From CAWACP01 sp963780655 (GTDB lineage Bacteria; Acidobacteriota; Terriglobia; Bryobacterales; Bryobacteraceae): a DNA stretch of 64,000 bases. Positions 60,810 through 64,000 of the stretch are shown one piece after another. The translations under genes and the position numbers were made by a program. Location of the stretch: positions 124,001 to 188,000 of the forward strand of contig CAWACP010000003.1 in assembly GCA_963780655.1 (NCBI GenBank). Direction: 5' to 3'. Under the pieces are notes generated by a model. The model was not told where the DNA came from. It did not search any database and saw only the letters and a program-made list of their open reading frames with translations. The first letter of the stretch is position 1. Every line of letters begins with the position of its first letter.

Positions 60810-62069
60810 TTATTTCAGCTGCCGAATCCGTTCCTGCAGGAATCGCCGCTCTGGTTCCTGTTGGGTCAGCGCCAGAGCTTTCTCATAAGCGGACCGAGCC
60901 TCTGTCCTGCCGAGCCTGCGGTACATATCCGCACGGGCTGAATGTGCCAGGTAGTAGTTTGCCAATTCGCCATGTTCCAACAGCGCGTCGATCTGCTTCA
61001 GACCGGCCTCCGGACCATCGCACATCGCAATTGCCACGGCGCGATTCAGATGTACAACTGGCGAAGGCTGAATCCGTACCAACTGGTTGTAAACCGCAAC
61101 AATCTGCCGCCAGTCGGTCGCAGCCACCGATTCCGCCTCCGCATGAACGGCTGCAATCGCAGCCTGCAGCGTATAGGAGCCGAAGCGGTGAGAGTTCAGG
61201 GCCTTCTCGAGTAATGCCACCCCCTCGGCGATCTGTTTTCGGTTCCAGAGTGAGCGGTCCTGATCCTCCAGCAAAATCAGCTCTCCGGTGGGAGAGGTTC
61301 TCGCGGCGCGACGGGATTCCTGCAGCAACATCAGGGAGAGCAGCCCAATTACCTCCGGCTCTGGCTGGAGGTCGGTCAGCAACCGGCCCAATCGAATCGC
61401 CTCGCCGGTTAGCTCCGCCCGCGTTACCTCCGCTCCCGCTGCAGCCGAGTAACCCTCGTTAAAGACGAGATAGATCACGTGAAGCACCGCGTCCAGTCGC
61501 TCCGGCAATTCCTGCGGCGTCGGCACCTCGTATGGAATCGGTGTCTCTCGAATCTTTGCCTTTGCGCGCACAATGCGCTGCGCCAGTGTCGCGGGCGTAA
61601 CCAGAAATGCCCGGGCAATTTCCTCCGTTGTCAGGCCGCAGATTTCGCGAAGAGTGAGCGCGACCTGTCCTTCCGGAGGCAGAGCGGGATGGCAGCAGGT
61701 GAAAATCAGACGGAGGCGATCGTCCTCGATCTCTTCATCTCCAGTCTCTTCATTCCCGAAGGGAACGCCGTTGACGCGCGATTCCATATGAGCAACAAGA
61801 TCTCTCTGTGCTCCATGGAAGCGCGCGCGCCGGCGCATGGCGTCTATGGCCTTGAAGCGTGCCGTTGAAATAAGCCACGGGCGTGGCTTGTCCGGAATGC
61901 CGGCCAGCGTCCAGGATTCCAGAGCGGCAGCGAACGCCTCGTGCATCGACTCTTCGGCCAGGTCCAGGTCTCCGAGGAGGCGCACGAGCGTCGCCAGAAC
62001 CCGGCCCGATTCCGACCGGTAGAGAGTCTCAATGGTCCTGCTGAGTTGTTCGGGCACAGGCTGCGGCAT
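60810..62069 (-). CDS. ECF sigma factor of the ECF42 (TPR-extended, DGPF-linked) type
   Basis: 419 residues, twice the length of an ordinary ECF sigma. Region 2 is LATLVRLLGDLDLAEESMHE then PRPWLISTARFKAIDAMRRR, and region 4 is LTLREICGLTTEEIARAFLV then TPATLAQRIVRAKAKI. Residues about 190-419 are a helical/TPR extension (VLHVIYLVFNEGYSAAAG, HLNRAVAIAMCDGPEAGLKQ, ADMYRRLGRTEARSAYEKAL). This extension and two downstream DGPF genes are the hallmarks of ECF42. No anti-sigma factor is present, which is expected because the extension takes part in control. It directs RNA polymerase to its own small regulon, probably including the DGPF genes. Confidence 0.93.
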   Translation of the reverse strand: MPQPVPEQLSRTIETLYRSESGRVLATLVRLLGDLDLAEESMHEAFAAALESWTLAGIPDKPRPWLISTARFKAIDAMRRRARFHGAQRDLVAHMESRVNGVPFGNEETGDEEIEDDRLRLIFTCCHPALPPEGQVALTLREICGLTTEEIARAFLVTPATLAQRIVRAKAKIRETPIPYEVPTPQELPERLDAVLHVIYLVFNEGYSAAAGAEVTRAELTGEAIRLGRLLTDLQPEPEVIGLLSLMLLQESRRAARTSPTGELILLEDQDRSLWNRKQIAEGVALLEKALNSHRFGSYTLQAAIAAVHAEAESVAATDWRQIVAVYNQLVRIQPSPVVHLNRAVAIAMCDGPEAGLKQIDALLEHGELANYYLAHSARADMYRRLGRTEARSAYEKALALTQQEPERRFLQERIRQLK

Positions 62070-62412
62070 TTACGCCAAACTAGCAAACGGAGTGGCTCAA
62101 TACAACTGCGCTCAGGTTCCCCACCCACAATTCAGTCGGCGTTACGATCTCTTGCATGTCGTCAATACGCGCATTGTCGCCAATGTCTCCCCAAAAGTAC
62201 CAGCCACGTAACCCCGGCGCGAGAATTTCGAGGATGTCGTCGCCGATTTCAAGAATTGTGGCGGCGACGTTGCGCGGTCGGATCGATGTCCTCATTGAAT
62301 TCGTTTCGCGAGTGGCTGGGTTTATCGCAGGCTGCGGCGCATCACGGGGCCGCGCATAAAGAACAAGCGCGCGGCGCCCGGCTTCCAACCAATTGGAATA
62401 TCCTCAAATGCG

Positions 62413-63630
62413 ATGACCTGTCTTCTCAACGCGTACGTTCGAGCTGTACTGATCGCCTCGATTGCAGCCGCCCCGGCGGCCGCAGCGGATTCCTCCGCTC
62501 ATTCCGGTATGAATCCGCAGCGACTCGCGCTCATTCGCGTCCGTATGCAGCAATATGTCGATCAACACAAAGCCGCGGGAATGGTGACCATCGTGGCGCG
62601 GCACGGGCGCATCGTCAGTTTTGAAGCGGTCGGCTTTCGCGATATCGAGGGCGGCAGGCCGATGCAGAAGGACACGCTCTTTCAGATCATGTCGCTGACG
62701 AAACCCGTGACCTGCGCGGGTCTCATGACGCTCGTGGACGATGGCAGTATCTCGGTCATCGACGCCGTCGAGAAGTTCCTGCCGGAGTACCGGGATATCA
62801 GGGTCGATTCCTGCTCCGGGCGAATCGGTTACGGTTGCGCGATCCGCGCGCCGTCACGTGCGATCAACATCGAAGACCTGATGACTCACAGTTCGGGTTT
62901 GCCGGCCGACGCGGACATACCCACGAATGAAGATCAGCGCCTGACGCTGGCCGGCATCGCCTCGCGAGGAGCAAAGTCCACTTTGCTGTTCGAACCGGGA
63001 GCGGCCTGGAGCTACAGCAATCTCGGTTACGACGTTCTGGGCCGTATCGTCGAGGTGGTTGGCCAGGAGCCCTTCGATATTTTCCTGAAACGGCGCATCT
63101 TCGATCCGCTCGGGATGAAGGACACGACGTTTCACCCCTCGGCGGAACAGGTCTCGCGTCTCGCAACGGTTTACCGGTTCACGGCTCCGGGCCTTGTTCG
63201 GTCGCCGCAGCAGTTCACTCCTGACGGCGCCAGAGCGCCGGATCCGGCGGGCGGGCTGATCAGCTCCGCCGAGGACATGCTCCGCTTCAACCTGATGATG
63301 CGTAACGGCGGTATTCTGGACGGTCATCGCGTGTTGTCCCCGTCAGCCGTTCATCTTATGACTGTTTCCCACACCGGCGATCTCAAAGCCGGATGGTCGC
63401 CCGGAGTCGGTCATGGATACGGCTACGAAGTCGTCCGGGACGGTTCAGGCGAGTTTCGGTATAACTCCATCGGCACGTTCGTGAAGGGAGGTTACTACCG
63501 CACTTACGAATTCGTCGATCCGGACAAAGATCTGGCCGGAGTATTGATGATTCAGCTTATCGATTCCGGACAGGACGTTGCGGACGTGATCAACTCCTTT
63601 ATCCAAATCAGTTCAGCGGCCGTCGAATAG
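62413..63630 (+). CDS. Exported class C beta-lactamase-like serine hydrolase
   Basis: 405 residues with a hydrophobic signal (VRAVLIASIAAAPAAAA). The serine-hydrolase motifs are FQIMSLTKPVTCAG (SxxK, Ser about 96), WSYSNLGYDVLGRIVE (YxN, about 201) and a late HGYGYEV in place of KTG, as in esterase/DD-peptidase-like members (EstB type). The PLGMKDTTFHPS and GGLISSAEDMLRFNLMM elements are typical of the beta-lactamase/transpeptidase-like family. Hydrolysis of an ester or peptide outside the membrane is likely; true beta-lactamase activity is doubtful. Confidence 0.9.
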   Translation: MTCLLNAYVRAVLIASIAAAPAAAADSSAHSGMNPQRLALIRVRMQQYVDQHKAAGMVTIVARHGRIVSFEAVGFRDIEGGRPMQKDTLFQIMSLTKPVTCAGLMTLVDDGSISVIDAVEKFLPEYRDIRVDSCSGRIGYGCAIRAPSRAINIEDLMTHSSGLPADADIPTNEDQRLTLAGIASRGAKSTLLFEPGAAWSYSNLGYDVLGRIVEVVGQEPFDIFLKRRIFDPLGMKDTTFHPSAEQVSRLATVYRFTAPGLVRSPQQFTPDGARAPDPAGGLISSAEDMLRFNLMMRNGGILDGHRVLSPSAVHLMTVSHTGDLKAGWSPGVGHGYGYEVVRDGSGEFRYNSIGTFVKGGYYRTYEFVDPDKDLAGVLMIQLIDSGQDVADVINSFIQISSAAVE

Positions 63631-64000
63631 TGGCCGCGGCCAGCTCTTTTCTGCCGGCTTCACCATGAGTTTCGCAGGATGACTGCCGCACGCGCGAGCT
63701 CGTTGCATGGCTCTTGCCATACGGAATCCCGATGTTGTAAACGCGCCCGGGGCGGGCAGCCGCATAACTAACTTCGTCGTGTTCGGCCGCGCCGGAACAC
63801 TCTCATGCTGACCGTCCGTCTGCCGCAATAACCAAACGTGCTGCGGCGCCAGAACTGCGGCGCACTCCGGGGCTGTGGGGCCAAAGGTTTTGGGGCCTCG
63901 CCGGCCCGGGGATCGAGACCATCTGCGCTCTGCGTACCCAGTCTCGTTTGGCGAGAAAGTGGCATTGCCCGCTTGATAGCCTGACACGCCACCCCGAAAA
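63631..64000. other. No supported gene to the window end
   Basis: A minus-strand frame is open from the window edge to 63613, but its product is rich in Arg, Pro and Ser without a recognisable motif, and it overlaps the stop of the hydrolase gene. I see no hairpin of the known families and no tRNA here. It could be the end of a gene lying beyond the window. Confidence 0.4.

Noticed and set aside
62080..62388. 102-codon minus-strand frame between the ECF sigma gene and the beta-lactamase-like gene.
   Set aside because: The second half (LRGWYFWGDIGDNARIDD) looks protein-like, but there is no ribosome site, no family recognised, and it lies in the promoter region of two divergent genes.
63613..64000. 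Minus-strand frame open to the window edge.
   Set aside because: Composition is Arg/Pro/Ser-rich without motifs, and it overlaps the hydrolase stop; it cannot be judged without the sequence beyond the window.

Overview
The window looks like a chromosomal segment of an acidobacterium of the Solibacter/Bryobacter type (Acidobacteriota, Bryobacterales). This is inferred from the high GC and dense coding on both strands, a protein with the Solibacter-expanded C-terminal beta domain (TIGR03437 type, 25187-26626), an orphan MacB/FtsX-type permease of the acidobacterial ADOP class (52083-54512), several secreted Tat-type oxidoreductases and glycosidases, and a hopanoid gene pair. No rRNA is present; the only complete RNA gene seen is a tRNA-Lys(CTT).

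Region by region. 1-5586: a translationally coupled operon of a Ser/Thr kinase (5' end outside the window), a 1148-residue fusion of a SEDS glycosyltransferase with a class B penicillin-binding protein, and an FhaA-like FHA protein. This is the same gene content as the actinobacterial pkn/rodA/pbpA/fha cell-wall locus. 5587-12284: an 84-bp palindrome, a protein tyrosine phosphatase remnant with an internal deletion, a small glycosyltransferase, an AraC-DinB fusion, a secreted protein, an archaeal-type AspRS and a GH3 beta-glucosidase. 12365-14263: an insertion sequence (DUF6788-like protein plus DDE transposase) lodged among dispersed hairpin repeats. 14308-21266: aldo/keto reductase, GlpD, Tat-exported MocA-type oxidoreductase, a LuxR-type response regulator and an orphan CpaE. 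21347-27887: a phosphodiesterase-TPR-sulfotransferase fusion, secreted proteins and a DinB-pentapeptide fusion. 28103-32071: a truncated PLP decarboxylase and the sdhCAB operon.

32052-37105 is an accessory island. Direct repeats of about 450 bp, the distal one carrying the first codons of sdhC, bracket about 3.9 kb of lower-GC DNA. It contains a HigB/HigA-type toxin-antitoxin pair, a zinc-ribbon/HIRAN gene interrupted by an in-frame TGA, a frameshifted small CxxC protein and an intact two-TM coiled-coil protein of unknown function. A decayed HsdR C-terminus lies immediately outside the distal repeat. 37309-42601: secreted protein, orphan ABC-2 permease, a sulfatase homologue lacking its catalytic residues, MocA-type oxidoreductase and a nitrilase-family hydrolase. 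42638-44805: a 2.1-kb cassette bounded by a 45-bp copy of the 3' part of tRNA-Lys, holding a frameshifted NmrA-type reductase and a Phd/PIN toxin-antitoxin pair. 44960-63630: discoidin-GH2 glycosidase, ispH-shc (overlapping), a REP-associated tyrosine transposase flanked by its likely REP sequences, ADOP permease, OsmC, M1 aminopeptidase, DUF4142 protein, alpha/beta hydrolase, an ECF sigma factor (ECF42 type) with two DGPF/YCII proteins, and a class C beta-lactamase-like hydrolase.

The main themes are kinase-coordinated peptidoglycan synthesis, export and turnover of extracellular carbohydrate, hopanoid synthesis, and several layers of small mobile or repeated DNA (IS, RAYT/REP, two hairpin families, an 84-bp palindrome, and two repeat-bounded cassettes that each carry a toxin-antitoxin pair).
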